In this document: in pieces, positions 35,437-44,382 of the stretch | Position numbering within the stretch: position 1 is the stretch's first letter | Layout of the letters: each line of letters begins with the position of its first letter | Origin: Terrirubrum flagellatum | GTDB taxonomy: Bacteria > Pseudomonadota > Alphaproteobacteria > Rhizobiales > Beijerinckiaceae | NCBI RefSeq assembly: GCF_022059845.1 | Contig: NZ_CP091851.1 | Coordinates: forward strand, 4,577,501 to 4,641,500 | Direction: 5' to 3' | Length of the DNA: 64,000 bases | Position numbers and translations under genes: made by a program | The notes under the pieces: generated by a model | The model's database searches: none | What the model was told of the DNA's origin: nothing | The model's input: the letters and a program-made list of their open reading frames with translations, nothing else

Positions 35437-36369
35437 ATGGACATCGAAGAGCTGCGGACCTTCGTGGAAGTGGCCGATGCCCGAGGCGTTTCGCCTGCGG
35501 CGCTCCGGCTCGGCGTCGCCAAGTCAATCGTCAGCCGGCGGCTCTTCCGGCTTGAGGCGGACCTTGGCGTCCAGCTTCTCGTCCGGACCACTCGGGGAGC
35601 CGCCCTCACGGAAGCCGGGGCGACGTTCCGAGACTATGCAGCGAGAGTCTGCGCCGAGATCGACGTGGCCAGGGAAATGATCGCGCCCGCCGGCGCGCTG
35701 CGCGGCCGCTTGCGAGTCGCCGCGCCGCTATCTTTCGGCCCGACTCACTTCGCTCCCATCCTTGCGGAAATGGCGCGCCGCCACCCCCAGCTCCAGATCC
35801 ACACATGCTACAGCGATCGCTTCGTCGATCTCATCACGGAGGGTTATGATTGTGCGATACGGGTTGGCTATCTTCAGGACTCCAACCTGATCGCAAGACG
35901 CGTCGGACCAATCTATGGCAAGTTCGTCGCGAGCCCGGACTACATCAAGGCGCATGGGTCGCCCGAAACGCCGGAAGAGCTCGTCGCTCATGAAGCTCTC
36001 ATGCAAGGCGCCGAAAGCTGGCAGCTCATGGATGGCGACAAGATCATCACGGTTCATCCGCAGGGGCGCTTCAAGGCCGACAACGGTATAGCTCTCGTTG
36101 CCGCCGCGACCGCAGGACTGGGGATCGCTTACCTGCCCGATTACCTAACCCATGAACATATCGCTTCCGGTGCGCTCATGCAGGTCATGACGCGTCATCC
36201 GCCGCCTCCGGCCGGCGCCTATGTCATCCGCCCGCCAGGTCAGCATCCCGCGCGGAAGATACGGGTCCTCACCGAATTGCTGATTGAGTATTGCGAACCG
36301 GCTCCACACCTCGCGGGTGTCGATCCCCGACCAGCGCAAGCAGGGCGAAGGCGCCATCGACGCGCCTGA
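35437..36369 (+). CDS. LysR-family regulator
   Basis: 310 residues. The N-terminal winged helix is MDIEELRTFVEVADARGVSP with KSIVSRRLFRLEADLGVQLL; the C-terminal periplasmic-binding-like domain starts near LRGRLRVAAPLSFG. It belongs to the CrgA/AaeR-like group. It is divergent from the YcaC-like hydrolase, the usual target position for LysR proteins. It ends close to repeat copy 4. Confidence 0.88.
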   Translation: MDIEELRTFVEVADARGVSPAALRLGVAKSIVSRRLFRLEADLGVQLLVRTTRGAALTEAGATFRDYAARVCAEIDVAREMIAPAGALRGRLRVAAPLSFGPTHFAPILAEMARRHPQLQIHTCYSDRFVDLITEGYDCAIRVGYLQDSNLIARRVGPIYGKFVASPDYIKAHGSPETPEELVAHEALMQGAESWQLMDGDKIITVHPQGRFKADNGIALVAAATAGLGIAYLPDYLTHEHIASGALMQVMTRHPPPPAGAYVIRPPGQHPARKIRVLTELLIEYCEPAPHLAGVDPRPAQAGRRRHRRA

Positions 36370-36437
36370 GGGGCGCGGGCGACCGGCTCGCCGTTCAGCC
36401 CGGAGTCGCAGGTCCAAAAGAAGCAGAATCCACACTG

Positions 36438-36552
36438 GAGCATGGCGCGAAAAAGTGGATACCGGTTTTTCGCAAAAGCCATGCTCTAAACTTTTGGAAT
36501 CGATCACGTTCCCGCATTTTGATTGATTCAATCAAAATGCGGCGTGATCTAG
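36438..36552 (+). repeat. RIME-like two-hairpin repeat, copy 4 (short form)
   Basis: GAGCATGGC ... GCCATGCTC and GCGAAAAA ... TTTTTCGC are present but the internal GCGAACGC/GCGTTCGC hairpin is missing, so it is about 25 bp shorter than copies 3 and 5. Hairpin B is the common CGCATTTTGATT form. Confidence 0.9.
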
Positions 36553-36649
36553 CGAACAGAGTCGCTTGTCGCTAGAAAGCCTCCGTGACTTCAGCGGGGT
36601 CACAGCGTAAACGCAATTCTCCGTTTCGTCGCTCTCCGCCCGCCATCCC

Positions 36650-36898
36650 TCACGCAGCCGGCAAGGAATAGGCGACAGGCGCGTCGATAAGCGGGCCGCC
36701 CGTCTCGCCGTCGAGAAGCCCGCGCTCGATCGTCGCGATCTCCCAGCCGAACTCGGCTTCGGGCTTCAGGAAATCGCCGAAGCGCATCATGCGGCCGAGA
36801 TGATCGATCCGCCATTCCTCGGCGTCCAGCAGCGGGACCTCCCCGCCAAGCGCCCAGGCGGCGGCGCGCGTGGCTGCGATCTGATGCATTCGTTCCAT
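36650..36898 (-). CDS. Small HNH-like hypothetical protein
   Basis: 82 residues with host-like codon use. WRIDHLGRMMRFGDFLKPEA followed by EFGWEIATIERG resembles the WxxDxxGRWMRxSDYGxRxSxFGWEIDH block of a family of small HNH proteins, but the His that follows the Glu/Asp in that family is absent, so nuclease activity is doubtful. ATG 36898 has a GGGGGG run upstream; the frame stays open to 37009. Family link is from memory. Confidence 0.55.
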   Translation of the reverse strand: MERMHQIAATRAAAWALGGEVPLLDAEEWRIDHLGRMMRFGDFLKPEAEFGWEIATIERGLLDGETGGPLIDAPVAYSLPAA

Positions 36899-37423
36899 CC
36901 CCCCGGCGGGGGCCATGGGCGTCGAAGCCGCGCGAAGCGAGGACGAGGCGGTTTTCACCTTGATCAAAAACCCTGATGGCCGGAGTGGGGCCGAATGCAG
37001 CGGAATCAATGAATTATTGACGTTACGAAAGTCTCATCGGCTTTGCTTAGTATGAGTTGTTTTTCAACCCCTGCATTTGAATTCCTGTGCATCGCGTTTC
37101 AGCGGACGTCATTTCGCCTGTCTGACCGGGAGACACCGGCGCCACGCCTGTCGGTCACAATCCCGATTCGCGACCCGATGGCGGCGAAAATCGGCGGGCG
37201 GCCCAGATGCGCAGCTTTCTCCGGAACGGCCGGCTCGTCCCGGACAAATTCCCAAGGCGACGCCTCCATAGCCGACAATTCGCACGCTCAAAAACTTAGC
37301 CGCGCTCTAAATAATTATTCACTCCGCGGCCCTTCTTTCGCAAAAGCGCGGCTCGCCTGCGCGGCGCCGCAGCGTTATGACATCTCATCTTTTCATTGCG
37401 TGTTTCAAATTGTGGAGACGGCT
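36899..37423. other. Gap before the PLD-like gene
   Basis: About 525 bp with no clear gene. The frame of the PLD-like gene is open back to 37043, but that stretch lacks family features and a good ribosome site, and the region from 37000 to 37420 is visibly more AT-rich (for instance ATTATTGACG and AAATAATTATTCAC), as expected for a promoter region. Confidence 0.5.
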
Positions 37424-39580
37424 ATGAAATTGGTGAAGCGGGCCGGGGCCTGGTGCAACGGCGAAGTCGCGTATATCGCATGGGATATTGACGAGAAGAT
37501 CGACGATTGCCTCGGCTTCATGGTGACGCGCATTCACCTGTCGGGCGCGGACAAGGGCAAACGCCGCATCCTTCCGACCTGGGTGGCGTTCCAGGACCAG
37601 AACAATCCGAACTGGAACGAACAGGATTCCTCGGTCTGGCCGATCCAGCGATTCGAATGGCGCGATCTCACTTTGCGCAAGTCGCGCGACACCACGAAGG
37701 TGCGGCCGATTGATTTTCAGGTGCATTATGAAATCGTGCCGGTGGGCCTCGACGGGCCGGGCCGCACGAAAATCCCGGCTTCGCCGACCGCGCCCGAAAA
37801 AGACCCCACGGGACAGCCGAGCTATGAAGGGCCGCACCGGCAACTGTTCCAGATCGGCGAACCGACGCTCACGGACCCGATCGACGTCACGCATGATTAT
37901 GGCGACGGCAAAGCGAAGGTCTCCGCGACTTTCACGAACGGCATCCTGTCGACCCAGAACATGGTCCGGCAGCTCGAATCGGTCGGCAAGGCGCCGCCGA
38001 AGAAAGTGCTGAAGGACGCCGCGTCGCCCGACAAGAAGACGCGCGTGAAAGCCGCGGCGCAGAAGGAGAATCATCTTCTCGCGACCCTGAAGAAGGAAAT
38101 CGTCAATCCGAAATCGGACATCCGCTCCTTCCTGACCGGCGATGTTCTCGCCTTCCTGAAGCGTCTGCTCGAACGCGCCGAGAAGGAGAAAGGAGAAGTC
38201 TATCTCTCGCTCTATGAGCTGCACGACCCCGAGCTGATCGAGCTTCTGCTCAAGAGCATGAAGAAGGGCCTCATTCACATCATCCTGTCGACGGCGGGCA
38301 ATCTCAATCCCAACCCGAAGGGAACGCCGAAGGAAGATCGGCAGCCCGTCGCCTGGGACACGGAGAATGATGATCCGCGCCGCAAGCTCCACGCGCTCGA
38401 GACAGGCAAATTAAAGGGCCGCGTCATCGATCGCATGTTCAACACCAGCGCGCGCATCGGCCACAACAAATTCGCCGTCCTTGTGAAAAACAACAAAGCG
38501 GTCGCGGTGCTGAGCGGCAGCACCAACTGGACCGAGACAGGGCTTTGCACCCAGTCGAACAACTCGATCATCATCGAGGATGCGGACATCGCGAATGATT
38601 ACTGGGACTATTGGAAGGCGCTGAGCGAAGACAAGCAGCCGAAACGCGTCTCTGTCACCGTCACTGACCCGAAGGGCAAGAAGGTGAAGGGCGCGAAGCC
38701 GAGCAACGGCAAGCAAGGCAAAGAGCTGCGCGAGGAGAACGAAAAGTCAGCCGGCGAACGCTCGCTTGGCAAATCGGGAAGCGTCGAGCTCTGGCGCTCG
38801 CCGAACACCGAAGCTGTCACCGTACCCAAGAACGATCCGGAGCGGCCCCCGGATCTCTCCGTCGTCTATGAGATGATGGACAAGGCGAAGCAGGCGATCA
38901 TGTTCCTGACTTTCCTGCCCGGCCTTTCCGGCAAGAACAACATCATCGGCGAGGCGGCGCTGCTCGCCGAGAAAAAGAAGAAGCTGTTCGTCATGGGCGC
39001 GGTCAGCGATCCAAAGGCGCTGCCGCCGCCGAAGGAAGACGGCGGCGACGAGACCTATATCGACGCCAAGGGCAAGGAGCGGAAATTGCCGGCGCCGGCG
39101 ATCTGGTGGCCGGGTGGAGACCAGAGCCGCATCGTGATGATCCGCGCCGCGGCGGTGCGCATCCCCTTCGGCAATCTCAGGCCCGAACTTCTCACCGCCG
39201 GCCATGCGATCATCCATGACAAGATCATCGTCATCGATCCGCTGGACGAGAAGAACTGCGCCGTCATCACCGGCAGCCACAACCTCGGCTACAAGGCCTC
39301 CTACTGCAACGATGACAATCTGCTCATCGTGCGCGGCAACAGGCCGCTGGCGATCTCCTACGCGGTGCATGTGATCGACCTCTACGATCACTACGTCTTC
39401 CGCGCCCGCCTCGAGGACAATCTGCGGGATCAGCTTAAGAGCGGAAAGATCAAGTCGTTTGCCGAGGCGGCCGCCAACTCCCAGCCGCACGGGCTCTTAC
39501 GCACCGACGCCGGCTGGCAGGACAAGCACTTCAAGGATCGGACGCCCGGCAGTCTGGACTATTTCCTGGGCGAGGGCTGA
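37424..39580 (+). CDS. Phospholipase D-like protein with two HKD motifs
   Basis: 718 residues. An N-terminal beta-rich domain (about 1-110) with GAWCNGEVAYIAWDIDEKID precedes a PLD domain pair. The first motif at His347 is HNKFAVLVK followed by SGSTNWT; it has H and K but lacks the Asp of HxKxxxxD. The second at His598, HDKIIVID then GSHNLG, is complete. PLD enzymes cut phosphodiesters through a covalent His; two motifs form one active site. No signal peptide is seen. ATG 37424 has GGAG upstream. Substrate is unknown: lipid or nucleic acid. Stand-alone, between AT-rich DNA and serA. Confidence 0.85.
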   Translation: MKLVKRAGAWCNGEVAYIAWDIDEKIDDCLGFMVTRIHLSGADKGKRRILPTWVAFQDQNNPNWNEQDSSVWPIQRFEWRDLTLRKSRDTTKVRPIDFQVHYEIVPVGLDGPGRTKIPASPTAPEKDPTGQPSYEGPHRQLFQIGEPTLTDPIDVTHDYGDGKAKVSATFTNGILSTQNMVRQLESVGKAPPKKVLKDAASPDKKTRVKAAAQKENHLLATLKKEIVNPKSDIRSFLTGDVLAFLKRLLERAEKEKGEVYLSLYELHDPELIELLLKSMKKGLIHIILSTAGNLNPNPKGTPKEDRQPVAWDTENDDPRRKLHALETGKLKGRVIDRMFNTSARIGHNKFAVLVKNNKAVAVLSGSTNWTETGLCTQSNNSIIIEDADIANDYWDYWKALSEDKQPKRVSVTVTDPKGKKVKGAKPSNGKQGKELREENEKSAGERSLGKSGSVELWRSPNTEAVTVPKNDPERPPDLSVVYEMMDKAKQAIMFLTFLPGLSGKNNIIGEAALLAEKKKKLFVMGAVSDPKALPPPKEDGGDETYIDAKGKERKLPAPAIWWPGGDQSRIVMIRAAAVRIPFGNLRPELLTAGHAIIHDKIIVIDPLDEKNCAVITGSHNLGYKASYCNDDNLLIVRGNRPLAISYAVHVIDLYDHYVFRARLEDNLRDQLKSGKIKSFAEAAANSQPHGLLRTDAGWQDKHFKDRTPGSLDYFLGEG

Positions 39581-39682
39581 CGAAAGGGCGGGAGAGCGCC
39601 GCAGAGGCCTGCGGCCTTTCGCGACTTGCCTCGACATAGGCGCGCAAGCTAGGGGCCGGCCGAAATCCTCCGGTCCGCCGCC

Positions 39683-40927
39683 ATGCCCGCCTCGCCCGAC
39701 CTGCTTTCACTCGCCAAGGACAGGATTCGCGTCCTGCTGCTCGAAGGCGTGAATGACAGCGCCGCCGACGCACTGGTCCAGGCCGGCTATTCGAACATGA
39801 CCCGGCTGCCGAAGGCGCTCGACAAGGGCGATCTCTCTGCGGCGCTGAAGGGCGTCCATATTCTCGGCATCCGCTCGCGCACGCAGCTCACCGAGGAAAT
39901 CCTCGCGGCGGCCGACCGGCTCTTCGCCGTCGGCTGCTTCTCGGTCGGCGTGAATCAGGTCGATCTGCAGGCGGCGCGCGATCGCGGCATCCCCGTCTTC
40001 AATGCGCCCTTCTCCAACACGCGCAGCGTCGCCGAACTCGTGATCGGCGAGATTGTCATGCTGCTGCGCCGCGTTCCCGATCGCTCCGTCGCGGCCCATG
40101 CCGGCGGCTGGGAGAAATCGGCGATCGGCAGCTTCGAGGTGCGCGGCAAGACGCTCGGCATCGTCGGCTATGGCAATATCGGCAGCCAGCTCTCCAATCT
40201 CGCGGAAGCCATGGGCATGCGAGTGATCTTCTATGATCAGACCGACAAGCTCCGCCACGGCAACACCGAGCCGGTCGACACGCTGGCCGATCTTCTCAAG
40301 CAGAGCGACATCGTCTCGCTGCATGTGCCCGACACGCCGGCGACGCAGGGCATGATCGGCGCGCGCGAAATCGCCGCGATGCGCAAGGGCGCCTGTCTCA
40401 TCAATAATTCGCGCGGCACGGTCGTCGATCTCGACGCGCTCGCGGCGGCGCTGCGCTCCGAACATCTCGCCGGCGCGGCGATCGACGTGTTCCCGATCGA
40501 ACCGGCGGCGAACGGCGAACGCTTCGTCTCGCCGCTGCAGGGCCTGCCGAACGTCATCCTCACGCCGCATATCGGCGGCTCCACCGAAGAGGCGCAGGAG
40601 CGCATCGGCGCGGAGGTCGCGCGCAAGCTGATCGATTATTCCGATGTCGGTTCGACCGTCGGCGCGGTGAATTTCCCGCAGGTGCAGCTTGCGGCGCGCA
40701 GCGACGCGACGCGCTTCATCCATGTCCAGCGCAACGTGCCGGGCATGTTGCGCAGACTCAACAATGTGTTCAGCCAGCGCAACGTGAACATCCTGGCGCA
40801 GAGCTACCAGTCGGACGGCGAGATCGGCTATGTCGTCGTCGAGACCCCGCCGCTGCCCGACGCGCAGGATATTCTCGAAGAGATCAGGGCGCTCGAAGGC
40901 ACGGTGCGCGCGCGGCTGCTGTTCTAG
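39683..40927 (+). CDS. serA: D-3-phosphoglycerate dehydrogenase
   Basis: 414 residues, the E. coli-like short form: NAD-binding GIVGYGNIGSQLSNLAEAMG, catalytic Arg in INNSRGTVVD, Glu in DVFPIEP, His in LTPHIGGSTEEAQ, and a C-terminal ACT domain (about 340-414; HVQRNVPGMLRRLNNVFSQR) for serine feedback. It oxidises 3-phosphoglycerate in the first step of serine synthesis. Alone here, not beside serC. Confidence 0.92.
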   Translation: MPASPDLLSLAKDRIRVLLLEGVNDSAADALVQAGYSNMTRLPKALDKGDLSAALKGVHILGIRSRTQLTEEILAAADRLFAVGCFSVGVNQVDLQAARDRGIPVFNAPFSNTRSVAELVIGEIVMLLRRVPDRSVAAHAGGWEKSAIGSFEVRGKTLGIVGYGNIGSQLSNLAEAMGMRVIFYDQTDKLRHGNTEPVDTLADLLKQSDIVSLHVPDTPATQGMIGAREIAAMRKGACLINNSRGTVVDLDALAAALRSEHLAGAAIDVFPIEPAANGERFVSPLQGLPNVILTPHIGGSTEEAQERIGAEVARKLIDYSDVGSTVGAVNFPQVQLAARSDATRFIHVQRNVPGMLRRLNNVFSQRNVNILAQSYQSDGEIGYVVVETPPLPDAQDILEEIRALEGTVRARLLF

Positions 40928-40985
40928 AGCACGATGATTTTGGCTCGAACCCTTCCACCGTCATTCCAGCGCGAGCGCTCCAGCC

Positions 40986-42701
40986 TCAATTCACGCAGGC
41001 GAAACTCTTCACGTCGTTCACATCGCCCGATCTGTATTGCGGCCACATCGGCCATTCGCAGAGAGGCCGCGCGCGCGAGGTTTTCGGCGTCGCCTCGACG
41101 CTCTGCTCGATGAGTTCAAGACCAGCCGGCGCCTTGTCCTTCTCGACCCAGTCGACGAGCGCCGACAGCATGTCGACATTCGCCGGCGCGCCTGAGCCGA
41201 CATGATCGACTCCCGGCGCCGTAAAGAGTCGCGCGAAACCGCGCACGCGCTCCGCGCCGAGCTTCTTCTGCACCGATTCGAAATAGCGGATGCCGGCGTA
41301 GGGGCTCTGCGCATAATCGGCCATATGTTCGAGCATGATCAGCTTGCCGCCGCGCGCGGCGAAGGCCGAGAGATCGGGATTGGTCGAATCCATCAGCGCC
41401 GACACCTGCCTGATGCGCTCCATATGTTTCGTGGGGTCGTAGACCGTCGCGTCGGCGTTGGGATCGCGAAGGATGACGTGACGCATGCCGCCGCTGCCAT
41501 AGATCCAGGCGATGCCGTTGGTCGGTTGAGGCGGCTGCGCCGGCGGCGTCGATCCGCTCCACCAGGACGGCCAGCCGCCCGTTGACGCGAAGCCCTGCGT
41601 CGCTTCGCCCGACACGCCCCAGCCGGGATAATCATCGAGCCCGTTGGCGAGCGGCTCCGAAAATCTGAACGGCGCGTGCAGGGTCTGCACCGCCTTCACT
41701 TGTTCTGGCGAGAGACATGCGTCGCCGCTCTGTCCGCCTGAGCAGGCGAGCTTTGTGATATCGAACGCGCTCTTGCAGGCGACGGGATTCGAAATGATCC
41801 CGTCCGCGACGCCATCGGCGCGATCGCATGCGGCGAGCACGGCGTCATGCACAAGCTTCACATGCGCAGACGTAAGATAGCCCTTGCCCATGAGCGCGCG
41901 GCCGCTCGCCCAACCCGCATGCTGCAGGCCGACCCAATTGATCACGGGCACGCGCGAGAACACGCCGTCGAAGTCAGCGGGATAGCGCTGCGCCATGGTG
42001 AGGCCTTCGCGGCCGCCTTCTGACGAGCCAAGGAAATAAAGCTTGTCCGGCGCCTTGCCATAAGCGCGCTTCACCGTCGCGACCGCGACGTCGCGCACCT
42101 TCTTGTAGGCGAGATGCGCGAAATTCTCGAAGGCTTCATCATTGGCGGCGAAGGCCGGCGCCTCTTCGCCGGGTTTGGTCTGATGGCCTGAATCGGTGCC
42201 GTAGGTGACGAAGCCCTGCGCCAGCGGCGACGGTCTGTCGAAGGGAAAAGCGGGCGGCAGCGCAAGGCCCGTGATCAGCACGCCATTGAAGCCACCGCCG
42301 CCATATTGCGCCGCGCGGCCATTCCATTCGAGCGGCAGATTGATTTCGAAATTGATGCGCGGCGTGTTCGGATGGATCGGATCGATATGACCGAGCAGCT
42401 TGCAGAAGGAGGGCGTCGCGGGCGTGATGCGCGCCGAGGGGCTCGGGCCCCTCTCCGCCACCGCGAAAGTTGTCGCGGGCGCGATCACCGCGCTGTCGAT
42501 CACAGCCGGCCCGCTCTTCACGCCGATCGCGTCGGCGGAGACCGCTCCCGCGAGAGCGGCGCAAGATTGATCAGGATTGGGGCCGAGCGGAATGGCGTCA
42601 GCAAATTGGCCCGTCGCCGAAACCATGGCGGCGCCGATCAGCGCCGCGCCACACGCCGCAAAGCCTTTGAAGCGCGCGCGCCTTGTCGATTTCCGGCGCA
42701 T
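40986..42701 (-). CDS. Tannase/feruloyl-esterase family protein
   Basis: 571 residues with a signal peptide (about 1-35). The alpha/beta-hydrolase nucleophile is in YFLGSSEGGREGLTMAQRYP; catalytic Asp and His candidates are in the last third, with His in GVDHVGSG. Typical members carry a Cys just before the Ser (GCSxGGR) and one after the His (HC) that form a disulphide; here these are Ser and Val, so the CS-D-HC bridge is absent. It may cleave esters of plant phenolics in the periplasm. ATG 42701 has AGGAG upstream. Confidence 0.85.
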   Translation of the reverse strand: MRRKSTRRARFKGFAACGAALIGAAMVSATGQFADAIPLGPNPDQSCAALAGAVSADAIGVKSGPAVIDSAVIAPATTFAVAERGPSPSARITPATPSFCKLLGHIDPIHPNTPRINFEINLPLEWNGRAAQYGGGGFNGVLITGLALPPAFPFDRPSPLAQGFVTYGTDSGHQTKPGEEAPAFAANDEAFENFAHLAYKKVRDVAVATVKRAYGKAPDKLYFLGSSEGGREGLTMAQRYPADFDGVFSRVPVINWVGLQHAGWASGRALMGKGYLTSAHVKLVHDAVLAACDRADGVADGIISNPVACKSAFDITKLACSGGQSGDACLSPEQVKAVQTLHAPFRFSEPLANGLDDYPGWGVSGEATQGFASTGGWPSWWSGSTPPAQPPQPTNGIAWIYGSGGMRHVILRDPNADATVYDPTKHMERIRQVSALMDSTNPDLSAFAARGGKLIMLEHMADYAQSPYAGIRYFESVQKKLGAERVRGFARLFTAPGVDHVGSGAPANVDMLSALVDWVEKDKAPAGLELIEQSVEATPKTSRARPLCEWPMWPQYRSGDVNDVKSFACVN

Positions 42702-42923
42702 CGTCAGCTCCTCCCTGCTATTGATCTTATTGATCTCGACGCTAGCAGGCGGCGGCGTGATGAAAAGGCGTCGCGAGCGAACAAACTGCGCGGAAAACGG
42801 GATCAAGCGGCCTTGGGCCGGTCGGGAAATTGCGCGACGCCGCGATCGAACGCCTCGGAGTCCGCTTTCAGGCGCAAGATGAACCGGCGCGCGGCGTCAG
42901 CGCGCCTGTTTTGCCTAGCGATA

Positions 42924-43382
42924 TCAGGCGATCGTTTCGGCGAGTTCGTAGAGATTGCCCCAGGGATCGCTGAAGAAAGCGAGCCGACGGCCGATCGCAG
43001 GCAAATCAAACGCGTCGCCCACGATCGCAACGCCGCGCCGGCGCAATTCCGCGACGGTCTCATCGACGCTTTTCACATCGATGCAGACATGGTGATAGCC
43101 CGCCAGGCGCAGACTATCGCCGAGATCGGCATAGTCCGCGCGCGGCGTCGGCGCGCCGCCGCCGCCGAGAATCTCGATCCAGAACTCGTCGTCATTCGCA
43201 GGCGCGACATAGGCGAGCTGAAGGTCGCCGAAGGGCCATTCGTGAATGACGCGGAAATCGAGCTTCTCGATGAACCATTGCTTCGCAGCCTGATAGTCGG
43301 GCATGCGCAAGGCGACATGGCTTCCCTTCATCGCGGCGAGCGCGCTGGCAGGATTGAGCGCGGGAGTCTGCAGAACAGTCAT
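42924..43382 (-). CDS. VOC-family (glyoxalase/bleomycin-resistance fold) protein
   Basis: 152 residues: GSHVALRMPDYQAAKQWFIE, KLDFRVIHEWPFGD, WIEILGGGGAP, GYHHVCIDVKSVDETVAELR and FFSDPWGNLYELAETI form paired beta-alpha-beta-beta-beta modules with metal-type His and Glu. The activity is unknown. ATG 43382 begins the fold; it is 49 bp downstream of the SDR gene on the same strand, so the two may be one operon under the divergent LysR. Confidence 0.82.
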   Translation of the reverse strand: MTVLQTPALNPASALAAMKGSHVALRMPDYQAAKQWFIEKLDFRVIHEWPFGDLQLAYVAPANDDEFWIEILGGGGAPTPRADYADLGDSLRLAGYHHVCIDVKSVDETVAELRRRGVAIVGDAFDLPAIGRRLAFFSDPWGNLYELAETIA

Positions 43383-43431
43383 GACGGTCTCCTTCGGTTT
43401 GATGAGTGAGTTGGAATTCGCCGCGTGACGA

Positions 43432-44262
43432 TCACGCGGCGACGCTGTCGGTCGAGCGCGCGAGATCGCCCCATTGCGCGATGATGGCTTCGACGCTGCG
43501 ATTCTTCGCCTGCACGCGCTCAAGCGTGTCGCTGCCAAGCGGCAGGCGCACCGGCGGATTTTCCGCTTCGACGAGCGCGATCATCGCCTTTGCGAGCTTT
43601 GCGGGATCGCCCGGCTGGTTGTGATTGATGCGGGCGGCATGGTCGCGCATGGCGCCGACCGTGTCGGCGTAATCGGCGATCGGCTGCGCGGTCGCGAGCG
43701 AGCGCGCATCGAGAAAATCGGTGCGGAAAAAACCGGGTTCGACCGCCGTCGCATGAATTCCGAGCGGCGCCAGTTCGAGCGCCATCGCCTCAGTCAGCCC
43801 TTCGACCGCGAACTTGGTCGCGCCATAAACGCCCCAGCCATAATAGGAAGCGTATCCGCCGACCGAGGACATGTTGATGATGCGGCCCGAACGCTGGCGG
43901 CGCATGTGCGGCAGCACAGCGCGCGTCACATTGAGCAGGCCGAAGACATTGGTGCGGAACAGGCGCTCGACTTCCGTGGCGCTCGCCTCCTCGATGGCGG
44001 CCAGCAATCCGTAGCCGGCATTGTTCACCAGCACGTCGATGCGGCCGAAGCGCTTCAGCGCCGCGTCGACGGCGGCGTGAGCCTGCGCCTCATCGGCGAC
44101 ATCGAGCGCCACGGGCAGCAGTCTGGGATGATCGCCGAACCGCTCGGCGACGGATTTCGGATCGCGCGCGGTCGCGACGACCGCGTCGCCGGCGGCGAGA
44201 GCTTCGGCCGCGATGAGCGCGCCGAATCCTCGGGACGCTCCGGTGATGAACCAAACGCGCAT
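43432..44262 (-). CDS. Short-chain dehydrogenase/reductase
   Basis: 276 residues of classical SDR type: TGASRGFG cofactor loop (residues 7-14), NNAGYG, the catalytic Ser in INMSSVGGYAS and YxxxK in YGATK. An NADP(H)-dependent oxidoreductase of unknown substrate. It diverges from a LysR gene with a short inverted repeat between them. Confidence 0.88.
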   Translation of the reverse strand: MRVWFITGASRGFGALIAAEALAAGDAVVATARDPKSVAERFGDHPRLLPVALDVADEAQAHAAVDAALKRFGRIDVLVNNAGYGLLAAIEEASATEVERLFRTNVFGLLNVTRAVLPHMRRQRSGRIINMSSVGGYASYYGWGVYGATKFAVEGLTEAMALELAPLGIHATAVEPGFFRTDFLDARSLATAQPIADYADTVGAMRDHAARINHNQPGDPAKLAKAMIALVEAENPPVRLPLGSDTLERVQAKNRSVEAIIAQWGDLARSTDSVAA

Positions 44263-44341
44263 AGGGTTTCTCCTGTCTCGCGGGCGGGACTGGATGTCCC
44301 TGCCGGCAGAAAGGAGATACGACCTCGCTAATGATGAGATA

Positions 44342-44359
44342 ATCGCCTAGATTTGCGAT
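44342..44359. promoter_or_regulatory. LysR-site candidate between the SDR and lysR genes
   Basis: ATCGC-N8-GCGAT (44342-44346 and 44355-44359), 24 bases before the LysR start and 80 bases before the SDR start. The gap is short (120 bp), so one site could serve both promoters. Confidence 0.4.
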
Positions 44360-44382
44360 GAGCTGTTGAGCTGAATTCATCA

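Noticed and set aside
37043-37423. N-terminal extension of the PLD-like protein
   Set aside because: Base composition is unlike the gene body, there is no domain in it, and ATG 37424 has a good ribosome site.
40928-40985. Another RIME-like repeat after serA
   Set aside because: AGAGCACGATGATTTTGGCTCGAACC begins like a different rhizobial palindrome, but the second arm is missing.
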